Positions 44,135-56,379 of a stretch of 64,000 bases of DNA are shown piece after piece (position 1 is the stretch's first letter; each line of letters starts with the position of its first letter). The translations under genes and the position numbers were made by a program. The DNA is from Chloranthus sessilifolius. Taxonomy: Eukaryota > Streptophyta > Magnoliopsida > Chloranthales > Chloranthaceae. Where the stretch lies: assembly GCA_021018995.1 (NCBI GenBank), contig CM037584.1, positions 150,429,317 through 150,493,316 of the forward strand. The letters run 5' to 3'. The notes under the pieces are model-generated. The model had not been told where the DNA came from. It ran no database searches and was given only the letters and a program-made list of their open reading frames with translations.

Positions 44135-45110
44135 CTAAGAGTAGAACCATCGGACGTATCCAGCGTTGATGGGCTTAGGAAGATGATCTCTGTCCATGGT
44201 GGTGAGGCGGATGGCGTATCCCGACAACACTTCTCGGATGACGTATGGTCCTTCCCAGTTTGGCTTGAATTTTCCCCTCGGATTGGCATGGAGGGATGGG
44301 AAGATCTTCTTCATCACAGTGTCTCCTACCTTTAGATCGCGATCACGGACACGTTTATTGTAAGCACATGCGATTCGCCCCTGGTAAACTTGAGCGTGAC
44401 ACAAGGCTAGGAGTCTCTTTTCGTTCAGTAAGTTTAGCTGATCAAAGCGTGATCTCCCTTTCTCTGCTTCGGGTAAGCCTAATTCCATGAGGATTCGGAG
44501 CGAGGGTACTTCAACCTCTACCGGGAGGACGGCCTCGGTTCCATACACAAGGGAGAATGGTGTTGCCCCTATAGTGGTACGGATTGACGTTCAGTGGGCC
44601 CACAAAGCAAATGGCAGCATTTCACTCCATCTCGATAAGTGACGACCATTTTCTCAAGGATGCGGACGACTATCTTGTTCGCGACTTCCACAGCTCCATT
44701 AGTTTAAGGCCGATAAGGGGAAGAGCGATGGTGCTTGATCTTGTATTGCTCGCAGAAGTCTCGGATGCGCTTATTCGCAAAGTTTGTGCTATTGTCCGTG
44801 ATGATATCTTTGGGTACTCCAAATCGGCACACAATATTGTTCTTGAGAAACTTCTCAACGTCAAGGCCCCAAGTAGCAAATGGCCAAGGAGTGGTCATGC
44901 AGTGAATATCAATGGCAGGAGTTTGTATCAGACTGAAGTGTTCTTAATACTTGTAGCATTTTTGAACTTGTTTGTAGCAATCCGATTTCATGGTGGTCCA
45001 AAAGTATCCCTGTCGTAGGATTTTCTTAGCGAGCATGTGACCGCTGACGTGGGCTCCACATACTCCCTCATGGATTTCTTTCATAATATTGACCACTTCA
45101 CTTTTAGTGA
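44135..45110 (-). pseudogene. Ogre-type integrase
   Basis: The integrase inserts the DNA copy. The H2C2 zinc-binding region is readable at 45110-44960 (EIHEGVCGAHVSGHM, then KSDCYKQVQKC). The catalytic core begins ATWGLDV (first Asp), but the next 40-45 residues are missing: the sequence jumps to EKFLKNNIVCRFGVPKDIIT with DNSTNF (second Asp), then a stop, then NGAVEVANK (Glu). The C-terminal domain (44548-44135) has YGTEAVLPVEVEVPSLRIL, ACAYNKRVRDRDLKVGD and GKFKPNWEGPYVI, ending YVRWFYS. There are several stops, one before the core near 44938. Inactive. Confidence 0.85.
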
Positions 45111-46100
45111 GGCACCTGAGTAAGATGTTATTATATGATCGCTTGTAGAGGCATTCCCCGTAAATGACGTAACCTGCCGCTAAACGTTAAATGGTTCGTC
45201 GGTCTGTCTTGGATGTACCCTCTTGGAAAGTTAGGGTCTCGAGGAAATTCTTGATATCTGAGAACCAAGGTGGCTCATCATTAGGCTTTGTAGGTTCCTC
45301 AATCTAGAGGTAGAAGGCTGGCTCATTCCTTTGCTCGATCATAATTGGCTTCATCTCAACACCATAGGGGATTTCAATCATTGATGCCAAAGTTGCTAAT
45401 GCATCGGCAAAGCTATTCCTTATCCGGCGGACATATGAGAAAGTCACATCTTGGAAGCAAGCTATCAGATCCTCGAGGTGTTCATGATAGGGGATCAGTT
45501 TCTCATCTTTCGTCTTCCAGGCACCATTCGTCTGACATATGATTAACTATGAATCGCCAAATACTCGAAGGTGAGTTACATTCAGACCGAGAGCTACCTG
45601 CAGACCAGCGGCGCAAGCTTCATACTCAGCCATATTGTTAGTGCAAGGGAAGTTGAGCTTGATAGAGACCGGTACATGAGATCCTTTTGGTGAAATTAGG
45701 ATGGCGCCAACTCCTTAGCCCTCGACATTTGCTGCCCCGTCAAAGTGCATTACCCATGATTCTTCTTCTTCTTCTATATCGTCTTCCGTCATGAACAAAA
45801 TATCTTCATTTGGGAATTCGATTCTTAAAGGCTCATAGTCAGGTGAAGGATTATCAGCATGATGATCAGCAAGCGCCTGCCCCTTGATCGATTTCTAAGT
45901 GACGTATGTGATGTCGAATTCAGATAATGAAAGTTTCCATCGTGCGGTTCATCCAGTGAGAGTTGGCTTTTCAAATAGGTATTTTAATGGGTCCATTCGG
46001 GCCAAGAGCAGAACCGCCTGAGATAGCAAATAGTGGCGGAGCCTTTGAGTTGCCCATACAAGAGCCAGGCATGCTTTCTCTAGATAAGAGTAGTGCGCTT
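45111..46100 (-). pseudogene. Ogre-type RNase H region
   Basis: RNase H removes the RNA strand after reverse transcription. The minus strand gives WVMHFDGAANVEG (first Asp, 45736-45744), PVSIKLNFPCTNNMAEYEAC (Glu, about 45620-45633) and LRVFGDS (third acidic site, followed by a stop), then FSYVRRIRNSFADALATLAS. This is the additional RNase H typical of Tat/Ogre lineages. The preceding piece (about 46000-45900) with KYLFEKPTLTG and RWKLSLSEFDI links to RT. At least four stops. Confidence 0.8.
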
Positions 46101-46164
46101 CATAATCAGTAAACTTCTTGCTCAGATAGTAAATGGCCTGCTCTCTTCTTCCCGTTTCATCATG

Positions 46165-47467
46165 CTACCCCAAGACACATCCCATCGAAACTTCTGTCGT
46201 GGAGAGATACATCAAGAGTGGTCTCCCTGGCTCAGGTGGTACCAAAACAAGTGGATTAAGGAGGTAGCTTTTAATATTTTTGAACGCTGCCTGACAATCG
46301 TCATTCCATTGAATGGGTGAATTCTTCCTTAGTAACTTGAAGATCGGCGTGCAGATTGGAGTTAGCTGTGCAATGAACCGACTGATATACTGTATTCTGC
46401 CAAGAAACCCTCTAACCTCTTTCTCAATAGACAATGGTGGTATTTTAGTGATGGCTTTGACTTTGATTGGGTCGACCTCGATCCCCCTCCTGCTGACGAT
46501 GAATCCTAATAGTTTTCCTGACATAGCACCAAATGCACACTTCTGGGGATTTAGATGTAGTCAATACTTTCTCAACCTTTCAAACAGCTTCTAAAGGTTT
46601 ACCAGATGGTCGCTTCGCTCCGGTGACTTGGCTATCATGTCGTCGACATATACTTCAATCTCTTGGTGCATCATGTCATAAAATAGTGTAGTCATAGCTC
46701 TCTGGTATGTTGCACCAGCATTCTTCAGCCCGAATGGCATGACTCGATAGCAAAAGGTTCGCCCAGGGGGTAATGAATGTTGTCTTCTCACGATCAACCT
46801 CTACCATTTTGATCTAATTGTATCCTGAGAATCCATCCATAAATGAGAGCATTCCATGCTTAGCAGTGTTGTCTACCAAGATGTCAATGTGTGGTAATGG
46901 GAAATCTTCCTTCGGGCTCACTCTGTTCAAATTGCAGAAATCGATACACATGCGGACCTTTCCGTCCTTCTTCGACATAGGTACGATATTAGCTAACCAC
47001 TGTGGGTATTTGGATACCATGAGAAACCCCGCGTCATACTGCTTGATGACCTCGTCCTTGACTTTCAACATCCATTCGAGTCGGAGATGTCTCATCTTCT
47101 ACTTGATCAGCTTCATATCAGGGTGGAGGGGCAACTCATGCTCGACTAAATCAGTATCCAGACTAGGCATGTCCTCGTACGACTAGGAAAAAATGTCTTG
47201 GTATGACCGAAGGAAGTCGATCATGCTTTTTCTTTCCTTAGGAGATAGTGACATTCCGATTTTGGTTATCCTAGGAACCTCCTCAGTTCCTAGATTGACG
47301 TCTTCAATCTCTTCGACAATGGGGGTAGGGTCATGCTCAAAGTCGGAAAATTGGTCAAGGAGATCATCGGGGAGCTCCTCGAAGGGGGCATCCTCATCCA
47401 GACTCGTGATCCCTACCTCTTCTTGTATTTCTACAGGGAAGGGGTCGATTTCATGTGGGACAGGCAT
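46165..47467 (-). pseudogene. Ogre-type reverse transcriptase with acidic N-terminal linker
   Basis: Linker: EEDVNL-like acidic segment and LSPKERKSMIDFLRSYQDIF (47467-47183). RT blocks: EVIKQYDAGFLMVSKYPQWL, VPMSKKDGKVRMCIDFCNLN, MLSFMDGFSGYN (47095-46814); PPGRTFCYRVMPFGLKNAGA and the catalytic YVDDM (46636-46650); then the connection domain GFLGRIQYISRFIAQLTPIC and PPEPGRPLLMYLSTTEVSMG (46524-46165). The catalytic YVDD is intact, but frame breaks at about 46800, 46590, 46525 and 47100 prevent one continuous protein. Confidence 0.88.
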
Positions 47468-47559
47468 TTTGATTAAGGCATCCTTTTGTGGGACATTTTC
47501 TAGAATTTTAAATGATAATTTTTTTGGACTTTGGATTTTTTCAATGTTTTTGGGATTTT

Positions 47560-48210
47560 ATATTTTTTTCATGTTTTGGAGATTTTGTATTTTCTCCATG
47601 TTTTGGATATTTTGTATTTTTTCCATGTTTTTGAGATGTTTGTTTTCTTCGGAGACGGACCCTTGGCAAGGCTGGTTTGTGTATATATAAGGTATTGCCT
47701 GCCAAGGGCTTATCTCACTTTTTATAGGTTTTTTTTTTTGGGAAACGGGTGCCAAATGTTAGGCCACTCCCTGCTTCCAGGGTTCGGGGCAAAGATGCCC
47801 AGTTGCGTACCTGAGGGGCCACTTCTTTACCTATTGTGATAGAGAGTGCTGATTGATATGGCTCATTGGAGTCAGCCTCCATCATATTGATCCCCATTTC
47901 ATCTGAGATCACGTCCTCAAACGATAACTCAGTTTTATGGTGATTTACCACAGGAGGGGTTTGTTCAAGTATCGACCGTCGTTCCTCGAAAATGGATAAC
48001 GCGGCCAAATATATCTCCAAGCTGGGAAGGGAGTTCTGGGGATTGGTGGGATGGACTGGGGCTATGGGTTTGTGTGGGGTCAAATGGGTTGCCCCATTTC
48101 GATCGATCTTTATAACCCCTGCACTGACAAAGGAATCCCTGATGTGCGGCCTAGGGCGAGGTTTCTCTTCTATGTTGATTCCTCGAGCTCTTGCAGTCGC
48201 GGCGACCTGA
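47560..48210 (-). pseudogene. Linker between protease and RT of the Ogre-type polyprotein
   Basis: Open but low-information stretch: a region rich in QNMEKIQNLQNM-type repeats (47755-47558) and an upstream part with SEFDVISDEMGINMMEADSN-like acidic sequence. There are no catalytic motifs. It is only assigned because it lies in order between the G-patch and RT; degraded. Confidence 0.45.
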
Positions 48211-48227
48211 GCTTTCTCTTTGGCCTC

Positions 48228-49095
48228 TCAGACGTCTTGCTCTGTGGGCTTGTATCCTAGCCCGAATCTTACTTTCTGTCCCTTAGCCACAACTAGCTCT
48301 CTTCTGCCTTGTAAGTTGGGTCCCAGACCCCTACCTTTCTGATAGCCCCACTTTTGGAGCATTGCCACTGCCACTACCATATCACCTCCAGTTTTAGACA
48401 TGATGCCCTCAATGGGTTCTGGGAGTATAGCCGACTCCTCATATTCGAAACTGTGGAGGTCGACATCCTCAGCAGTGTGTGGTATATCCAGTATATTAGG
48501 TTTCTCCACACTATTGGTGGCCTTCTCTTTCTCACTATGCCCATCTCCGATGATTATGATAATCTTATGCCCTGATGCAAATTTGAGTTTCTGGTGCAAC
48601 GTGGAAGGTATGGCTCCGACTTCATGTAGCCACTGGCGCCCCAACAATAGGTTAAATGAGGATTTGATATCCATGACTTGAAACAAGATGTAAAAGGTCA
48701 TTGGCCCTATCAACAGCTCAAGATCAACTTCTCCCATTATTTCTCTCCTGGTATTGTCAAACCCTTTAGTGCTGGTTCTGGTGGCCTTAACATGCACGGA
48801 TCAACCCCGATCTTGGTGGCAGTTCTTAACGGGCATATATTCAATGCAGACCATTATCAATTAGTACCAAGGGGATAATCATATTTTCTAACTCAACGGT
48901 TATATTCAAAGATTTTGAGTGACTACCTCCTTCCTCAGGTAAATAGGCATAAAAAAATGAAATGGCATTTGGAGCCATCACTTGACCAATTATCTGCCCG
49001 ACTTCGTCTGGGCTAACTTGGAGTGATACATGCACATTTTTTAACACCCCCATTAATGCTTGGAAATGGAGTGGGATGTCATCAACAGATCCCAT
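48228..49095 (-). pseudogene. Ogre-type aspartic protease with G-patch
   Basis: N-terminal part (49095-48841): KSLNITVELENMIIPLVLIDNG, giving active site D-N-G (48852-48860), typical of this lineage instead of D-S/T-G, followed by a stop. C-terminal part (48797-48228): NTRREIMGEVDLELLIGPMT, FQVMDIKSSFNLLLGRQWLH, then AIPSTLHQKLKF. A linker is followed by a G-patch, MLQKWGYQKGRGLGPNLQG, a Gly-rich RNA-binding motif that Ogre-type elements carry after the protease. The frame is continuous from 48797 to 48228 but broken before it. Confidence 0.85.
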
Positions 49096-49099
49096 ACAG

Positions 49100-52000
49100 T
49101 GATATGGGCAAGTATTCTTCTCAACTGAGTCTCTAGTATATGTTCTCGACTCATCTTCTCGAAGGGGTTCACCACGCTGTCTTTCTTTCCTTCAGGTTGG
49201 GCTTGTGCTGCCACTGGTACTTCTGGCTGCTTTGATATCCTCCCTGACCTGGTAATAAAATCTACTGCCCCTTCTCTGCTGCTACTGCCGGCATTGACAT
49301 TTATTTGTTTGTAGCTTAGCGGAACCTGATGAGGATTATATGTGGGTCTCGAGAGCTGGAAAGGTATGGTTGCCGATTCTTGAGGTACTTGTACTGTCGG
49401 CTCAAGAGGTGTGGGCAATACTTGATTCACCTCGGTGGCAGCGGGTTGGGTAGAAAGATTCGGCCAAATGGGGGTGGTGAAGCTTGAAGGTGGTGGCATT
49501 GGAGGGAAGGAGGTAAAAGTAGGCCATTGATAGCTAGTGGGTGCTAGCAACAGATGGGGGGTTTGATGGGCTGTTAGGTAATTGATCGGGGTGGTGGAGT
49601 TTGCCGGTGGTTAGACTGGGGGTGATGGAGTGGGCGCATGCCATTGATAACTTATGGATGCGAGTGTTGGATTGGGGGCCTGGTGGCTTAAAGGGTAATC
49701 GATGGGGGTTATGGTGTATGGTGGTAGTTGAAATGGGGCAGGCGCAGGCCACTAATGACTGGCGAGTGCGGGTGCAGGATTGGGGGCATGGGGGTTTATA
49801 GGGTAATTGATGGGGGTTGTGGTGTATAGTTGGCATGCATTGATATTTACATAATTGACGGGTGTGGTGGACGAAAAGTATGTCCGGAGATCCAAAGGTT
49901 CAAATTGTGGGGTTGGGTTGGGGAAATATTCAGACAAATTTAGGGGTTCAATTACCCCAACATTCCTTTCTTCATCATTCCTCGGACATGGTGCCACATA
50001 ATTCTCCCAATCACTGATATAATCGGATGGGTCAAATTCAAACTCCTCATCTTCTATCATTCCGATGGTGGGTATGGGACCTGCTCCTCCAGTAGGATGC
50101 GAGGGTAGTGGCACTTGGTGAATATTAGCATGCTGAGAAGGTGCAGGGGGGATCATTTTCCCGGCATCGATTAAATCTTGAATGGCATGCTTCAACGGGA
50201 AGCAGCGATCCGTAGGGTGACCCGGACCCTAATGAAAATTACAGTGGGTATTTGGGTCATAGTTCCTTAGGATCGGGTGAGGAGGAGGTTGCGGTTGGAG
50301 AATAGCCACTAATCCCTTTTCTACTAATATGGGAAAAAGTACACTCAAAGATTGCCCCAGAGGTGTGAAGACTCGGTCGTAGCGGGCTCTCCTCTATTCC
50401 GGAGTCATTTACATTCCTTGCCCATTCCCCATTCTTTGCGTTTGCTCAGGCCTAACAGGTGCTGGTGGGGCTGCCTGAAATTGAAATGGGGTAGTATTAT
50501 CGGTCCTGGTATTGACTATGTTTTGGACATCGCCCCCTATTCTCTTCTCATTTCTCTGCTCTGAAAATCATCTAACCCCACTGGGTTCACTTGGCACGTT
50601 CTTATTCAGACGACCCTCTCTGATGGCATCCTCACATCGGTTAGCATTTTTCACCAGATCAGTAAAACTATACTACTGTTGGTATACCAAAAAGTCTGAG
50701 ATTACTGGCAGAGTGTTCTTTGAAATTATCTCTATTTGTTCATCATCAGGTATTCTATTCCTGACCTAAGCTGTCAGTGATCTCCATCGCCCTAAGTAGT
50801 CGTTGAAGGTCTCGTTCTGGTTCTGCTTCAACAGGCCAAGTCAGACTTACGCGGCTCGATGTCTATATTGTAGACATACTGTTCTTGAAAGAGATGCGTC
50901 AAGTCCCTCCACGTTTTCATCATAGACGGTTCTAATGATGTGAACCATCTTAAAGCCGGCCCGGTCAGACTCTTTTGAAAGACTTTTATTAGTAGTCTTT
51001 CGTCCTCCCCGTATTGGCATATGTCCCCGCAGTAGGACTTCAGGTTCGTAATAGGATTGCCTGTGCCATTATATTTGTCGAAGGCTGGCATTTTGAATTT
51101 GGGGGGCAGGGGGACCTCAGCGAACAGACATAAGTCTGTGAAGTCCGTGGCATGGATTTCAGCACCACCCATTTTCAACAGCTGCTTTTATATTTTGTCC
51201 AATTGTTCCTTCAGCTGCTCTGACTCTTTCGATACAGGGGTCGCTTTCTCCGCCGTCAGTTGGCCTTCACTCTGGGCCACCGGGGGATGGGCAATTATGG
51301 GAGGAGGGTTGAGGCTGGTCAAAGCCCCAGCATAGGCCCCGCTATTGCTAATCTCGTCCTCTTCATACTGCTGATCGGCATAGTGTGCAGCGAGGGCGGG
51401 ATTCTCTTGTTGTTGTTGCATGGGTTGGATGGGAATGACATGAGTAGGGGTTGGGTGAGCCCATTGGGGGTGAGGAAAGGTTTGTTGGGTGATGGGAATT
51501 TGGTTTTGAGGTGGGGCCTGATAGGGCCATTGGGTATGGGGGAATGTTTGGAGATGGCCTTGGGGTGTGGGGCCATGGGAAAATTGGGTTTGGGGTATGG
51601 CATGGGTTTGACCTGGGTGTGAGGGTTGGGTGAAATGTGGAAGGTCTAAGTGTGGGGTTTGGGCTTGGGCAATGAAGCCTTGGTCATTTTGGGCCATGGG
51701 CCACTGATGGGTTTGGACCATAGGTCCTTGGTAGGTTTGGGCCATGAGCCCTGGGTAGGTCTGGGCCATGGGCCCTTGATGGGTTTGGGCCAAGGGCCCT
51801 TGATGGGTTTGGGCTATGGGCCCTGGGTAGGTTGGGCCAATGGACCTGGGTAGGTTTAGGCTAATGGGCCTTGATGGGTATGGGCCATGGGCCCTTGATG
51901 GGCTTGGCCCAATGGGCCTTGATGGGTCTAGGCGATGGGCCCTGGGTAAGTTTGGGTGGTGGGGTATTGGGCCATGGGGCCTTAGGATATGTGGGAAAAT

Positions 52001-52327
52001 GGGGTTTGGTCCAATGAGCCTCGGGGCATGTGGGAGGTTGGAGATTGGGCCATTGGGCCTTGGGGTGTATGTGTAGTAGGGGGTTGGGCATTGTTTGGGG
52101 ATGGAAAATGGGCATTGTTTGGGCAAAAGATGGAGAATGGGGGGTTAGATTTTGGATATTTTGGAGGGTAATGGATGGGAATATGGGGGCGCCAAAAGGC
52201 CGATGACGGTAAAGGGGAGTTGGGTGAGGGGAATGGTGGAAAAAACTTCTCTTGAATGGGAGTGGGTGGGAGAATGTGGCGGGGATGAGTCGGGATCGGC
52301 GTCAGCCAGGTCCACTACCCACGACAT
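49100..52327 (-). pseudogene. Ogre-type gag
   Basis: Start MSWVVDLADADPDSSPPHSP (52327), one stop at about 52146, then a Pro/Gln-rich N-terminal region with GPMAQT(H/Y)Q repeats (51650-52000). The capsid core (51178-50828) has DLCLFAEVPLPPKFKMPAFD, GNPITNLKSYCGDICQYGED, LLIKVFQKSLTGPALRWF and DLTHLFQEQYVYNIDI, a standard Ogre gag. A knuckle-like CNFH-x-GPGHPTDRC and HAIQDLIDAGK follow near 50240-50160. The C-terminal region is Pro/Asn/Thr-rich to about 49100 with several frame breaks. It sits at the 5' end of the coding order, right after the leader. Confidence 0.82.
51650..52000 (-). repeat. Coding minisatellite in the gag N-terminus
   Basis: About a dozen imperfect 24-27 bp units (TGGGCCATGGGCCCTTGATGG-like) translate to repeats of GPMAQTYQ / GPLAQTHQ. 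All units keep the reading frame. The repeat expands the disordered N-terminal part of gag, with no known function. Confidence 0.75.
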
Positions 52328-52706
52328 TCTTCGGGAGCGGGTCAGGTAAGGGTGCCTCGGTTAAGGCCCAAAAATCCTCCTCCTTCTTCCCCTACAGGAC
52401 AGCGGAGGGCAAGATGATGCCGTTGTGTCGGCACCATAAACTATCTATTTCTTTTTGGGTTTTAATTATTTATTATTTTTTGGAATTTTTTGAAAGAGTT
52501 TTGAAAAAAATAAAGTTTCTAAGGCCTTGGAATTCCCTTTTCGGGTGGCTCTCATACCTTAATTCAAGACCTGCGGCTACAATTTTGAGGCACTTCAGAA
52601 GAATTGAAGGAGAACCTTCGATCTATTGAAGGCACGAAAATTGAGGAAAACAACCCAATCTCCCAGAATGAGCCAAAAAGAAGTTGCCCTCTTTTGACCG
52701 ACGGGG
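52328..52706 (-). other. Leader of the Ogre-type element, gag-proximal part
   Basis: Untranslated sequence between the gag start and the nested insertion. The leader resumes at 59438 beyond the nested element after the shared CGGGG. No separate gene. Confidence 0.6.
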
Positions 52707-54732
52707 TGTTGGGTGATTCCAGTGTGCTGATTTATGGTGTGAACATCAAGAGAAAACAGAGATGGGTTCAGCACAGCTGGGAAATCCTAGGCCTGCAAGA
52801 TACAGGATCCTTTGTAGCAAGTTTTAAAAGTAAGTAAGGGGAAGTCCACAGAGAGGTGGTTTGGAAATGGGTAAATCTCCAGATTTGTAAGAGATCTGGC
52901 ACCCTAACTAATGTTGATCTAGCTAAAAGACAGGGGAGAGATTAGATTGGAGTTTCACTTAATCTAAACTACAATTAAAATGCAGATTTTCTTAGATCGA
53001 ATCTGGAGCCTCAAATCTTGCAGATGGAGGGTTTAAAAACTCAGAAAATAGAGAAGAACAACTTGGAGATTGTTTTCACTGCAATCAGGTTGAGTTAAGC
53101 ATATTACAGGGCTTAAAAAGCACACAAGTCCCTCAGCTGGCCACAAGCACAGCTGCAGAGTATAAATTTCACTCAAAATCACAGGATCCACCTGGTCTTA
53201 AGGCTATGATCTGTCCACTTTAATGGTCATAGACCATCCTATAGACTTTATCGAATCCATGGATTGCAGCAGATGAATCCAATTGAGGCCTGAGCTTAGA
53301 TTTACCTTAAGGCTATGATCTATCCACTTTAATGGTCACAGACCATCCTATAGATCTCCTACAAAGCCAGAGACTCAATTAGAATAATTAAAACCACTAC
53401 AAATGCTGTAATTTCTAGGTCACAGATGTAGGAAATTATAGGGATATTTGATCCAGGGAATTCAGATGATATCCAAGAGGTCTATGAGTTAAGTGGGTGA
53501 GAAGATCAAGCAACTCCTCTACACAAATTCGATCGAGCACCAAAAGGAATCAAAAGATCTTTAGATCTAATTAAAACATTGAAAACAACATTTACATTAC
53601 AAATAAGGTCACTCTTACAATGGAATGCTCTCAGATTTGTAGTCTGTGCAGCAATTAACCCTAGCAACACTCTTAACCTTATCCAATCATAGATCTAACT
53701 CACTCCTTGCTGCTCCTAGGGTATTAGCCAACCATGGTTGGGCTAAAGGAAGGAAAATAAAATCTCACTGCAAGCTCTGATCTCCAAGAAATTGTTCAGA
53801 AATTCGATCTCCTTTAATGGCAATTGCAGATCTATATATATAGCTTTCTCCTCTGTTTTTTCTACCAAAAATCTCTTCTAGAAGGTCGTCAGAGTTTGTT
53901 AGAGTTCTGTTAAAGCACGTGGGCTGGTTAGGGCTTTCTAGGGCATCTTCTAGAACCTCGTGCCGGTCACCAAAGTGCCTCGGGTTGCGTGCAACAGGTA
54001 TTGAATCACCACGTGTGCACAGCTGAATTTCTGAGAAGTTCTGCACACAATTTCGACAGGTTCAAGGACCTTTCGACAGGTTGGAGGGACTCTTCGACAG
54101 GTTGGAGAACCATTTTGATAGGTTTCTTTCTGCATGTTATCCCTTCGATAGGATTGCTCTTACTCCTATCGAAAGACTCAATCACCATTCGATAGGTTCT
54201 GTTCCATCACTTTCATCTCGATAGGTTTAAGAACCATTCGATAGGTTCCTTTGACGCTTCAAGTAGGCTTTCGATAGGATGGTTTCTTCATTCCTTTTAG
54301 CTGCTCGATAGGTTCTTGGATCCTATTGAACTGCTCTATCCGCACGAATTCATCCTTCTTCTACCTTCCGATCCTATCGAAAACTTCTTCAACTACACGA
54401 ATTCTTTCTTTCTTTGCTTTCAGCTCCTATCAAACTCTTCAGGTGACCCATCGATAGGATGTTTTCAACCTATTCTCACTTTCTTCACCTTGTCCTGCTA
54501 TAGCCACGCGCTCCAAGGGTTCAATGATGTGCTACCCTTGGGTGTGCTATTGCTGAGTTCGTCCTATGCTGAGAGATGGCTCCTTGTTGGGCATTCTTGA
54601 GTATTTTTCTTCATTAGTATCTTCTTTTATTGTTGTCTACAAAATGCACTTGACAATGGCTTATTAGTGCGCTCACAGGTCTATCAATGGTCAGGTTATA
54701 GGGTGAAAAGTGGCATTTTTCACCACTTAACA
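52707..54732 (-). mobile_element. 3' LTR of the nested element
   Basis: 2026 bp. The minus-strand TATA box TATATATA lies at 53832-53843. A TTCGATAGG array (54050-54480) lies upstream of it. Short open frames inside are not genes. Confidence 0.93.
54050..54480. promoter_or_regulatory. TTCGAYAGG array in the nested element's 3' LTR
   Basis: About fourteen copies in both orientations, including TTCGACAGGTT (54053, 54068, 54090) and TTCGATAGG(T/A)T (near 54146, 54197, 54237 and 54269). The 5' LTR repeats the array at 58755-59180. It lies 200-650 bases upstream of the TATA box in transcription direction. Confidence 0.75.
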
Positions 54733-56320
54733 CACCCCCAAACCTAAGCTTTGGTAGTCCATGAGCAAAGGAGAATTAAAAGGAAATAAAAATGCCACTT
54801 TCGTAGGGAGCACAAATGCATTTAGCATATACACCAAGCCTTTTAAACCCCTAGGTGATCCCTAGTGGAGGAGTGAAGTCTCCTGAGGGTTTTTAGTGAA
54901 GGTACCCACAAACTTCTCCAATACACTTAGTTAATAATAGTGCAACCTGTTAAAGCAGAGTTTGAGCAAATCAAATAAATTCACACCATGCCCATTCATT
55001 AAAGGAAATTCAACAGAAAAAAAAAAACATCCATTTGAAAATATGAAAGTTTGCTGAAATCTCTCCATCATCACTCAGTTTGTGTCAAGGCATTTCTCCT
55101 GAAATTTTATGCATAATTCACCATCAATTTGAGGATCCTGCTCAGATACTTCCCCCATCAACTGGATTTCCGACCCAAGTCTCACCAGGGCTGTTCACTC
55201 ATTAGTACAGAGAAGAGGGATAAATCATATCTCTCAGCTTAAGAGCAGTTATAGCCCTCAAATAGGACTGCAAGCAGGAGCATAGGCATTGCTTGAATTT
55301 CTGACTTTTCCAGCTCTTTTCGCCATAGATTAAGCAGATTCTCATCTCCACATGACAGCTCAATCCACTTTCAGATCAGTAAGGTCTTTTTATTGGGTTG
55401 TAATGTGGCTTAGGGATGAGGTTTGTGAAGGACCAAAAAGGGATAACAGAGTTCAAAATTGAGAAATCAGTAAAGGCAAGGAGGTGATTCATGACTTCAC
55501 CTTCTTCAATTCAGAACCTCTTCACTGTCTTTTTGAATTTTTCAGACTTGAAGTGATCAGCTTCTTGTCTTCTTGTAGATTTTTAAGTGGAGTGACTTCT
55601 CTTCCTCATTCTTTTCCTTTGCTTCTTTTTTTTTTTTTTTTTTTATGTGTGTGGGTTGGAATGCCACAACATAACAAACTGTGTTTTCCTTTCTTTTGAC
55701 CAGATTTGCCACCTTACTCCTCTAACCTCATTTCTCCTTCCATTTCTTGATTTCTCTTATTGGAGGTAGACTGAAATGGGCCAAAGGGGTTTTGGGTTCA
55801 AACTTTCTGGTTTCTATCAAAGAAAACTGGGATTTTTTTTTGGCTCAAAAAGGTGTGTATCAAGGGCAGTTCAAAGGTGGGGAATTTCAGGCTCAAACTG
55901 TCCAAAGGATGGCTTTACTTCACATCTTCGATGTCCTGAGTGCTGTCAAGTTGTTTCAACTCAGATTTGCCTAACTTCTAGTGATCAAGATTAGGTCCAG
56001 TCAGTCCTTAAAGCAAAAAGAATTGCCATGACACTCTTCAAAGAAATCTTTCAGGCCCAATTCTCACTGGGTATGGCCTTCCATCCAATTTTTCTAGGGG
56101 GTATCTTCACAGTCTCTTCTCATTGCTGGTGTATTACACATCAAAAACTTTCTTCAAAAATTCTTGATATTTTCTTCATGAAAAATGTTAAAACTTCAGC
56201 TTACTTCAGTTGCAAATGGTTTTTAAAGTTTCCTTAATAACAAATATGAGGTGAATTCATTCTCTTTTCGATTATTCCTTTTTAACTTGGCTGCACTAAA
56301 ATTAACTAGTTTATTGGCAT
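54733..56320. other. Noncoding internal region of the nested element
   Basis: Begins with the polypurine tract (plus strand CACCCCCAAACC at 54733-54744). The rest holds no recognisable coding region on either strand; the small open frames at 55480-55990 match nothing I know. Confidence 0.6.
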
Positions 56321-56324
56321 ACAT

Positions 56325-56345
56325 GCCACACCCCCAAACCTTAAC
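56325..56345 (-). other. Second polypurine-tract-like sequence inside the nested element
   Basis: Minus strand AAGGTTTGGGGGTGTGG repeats the tract found directly before the 3' LTR (54733-54745), about 1.6 kb upstream of it and just after the end of the env-like frame. Confidence 0.6.
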
Positions 56346-56379
56346 CAAACAGTGTCCTCACTGTTTTGAGAAAATTCAA

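Noticed and set aside
49601..52171. Gly/Trp-rich plus-strand frames
   Set aside because: Shadows of the proline-rich, repetitive gag on the other strand.
55484..56237. Plus-strand small frames in the nested element
   Set aside because: No family match, overlapping in different frames, inside a noncoding internal region.
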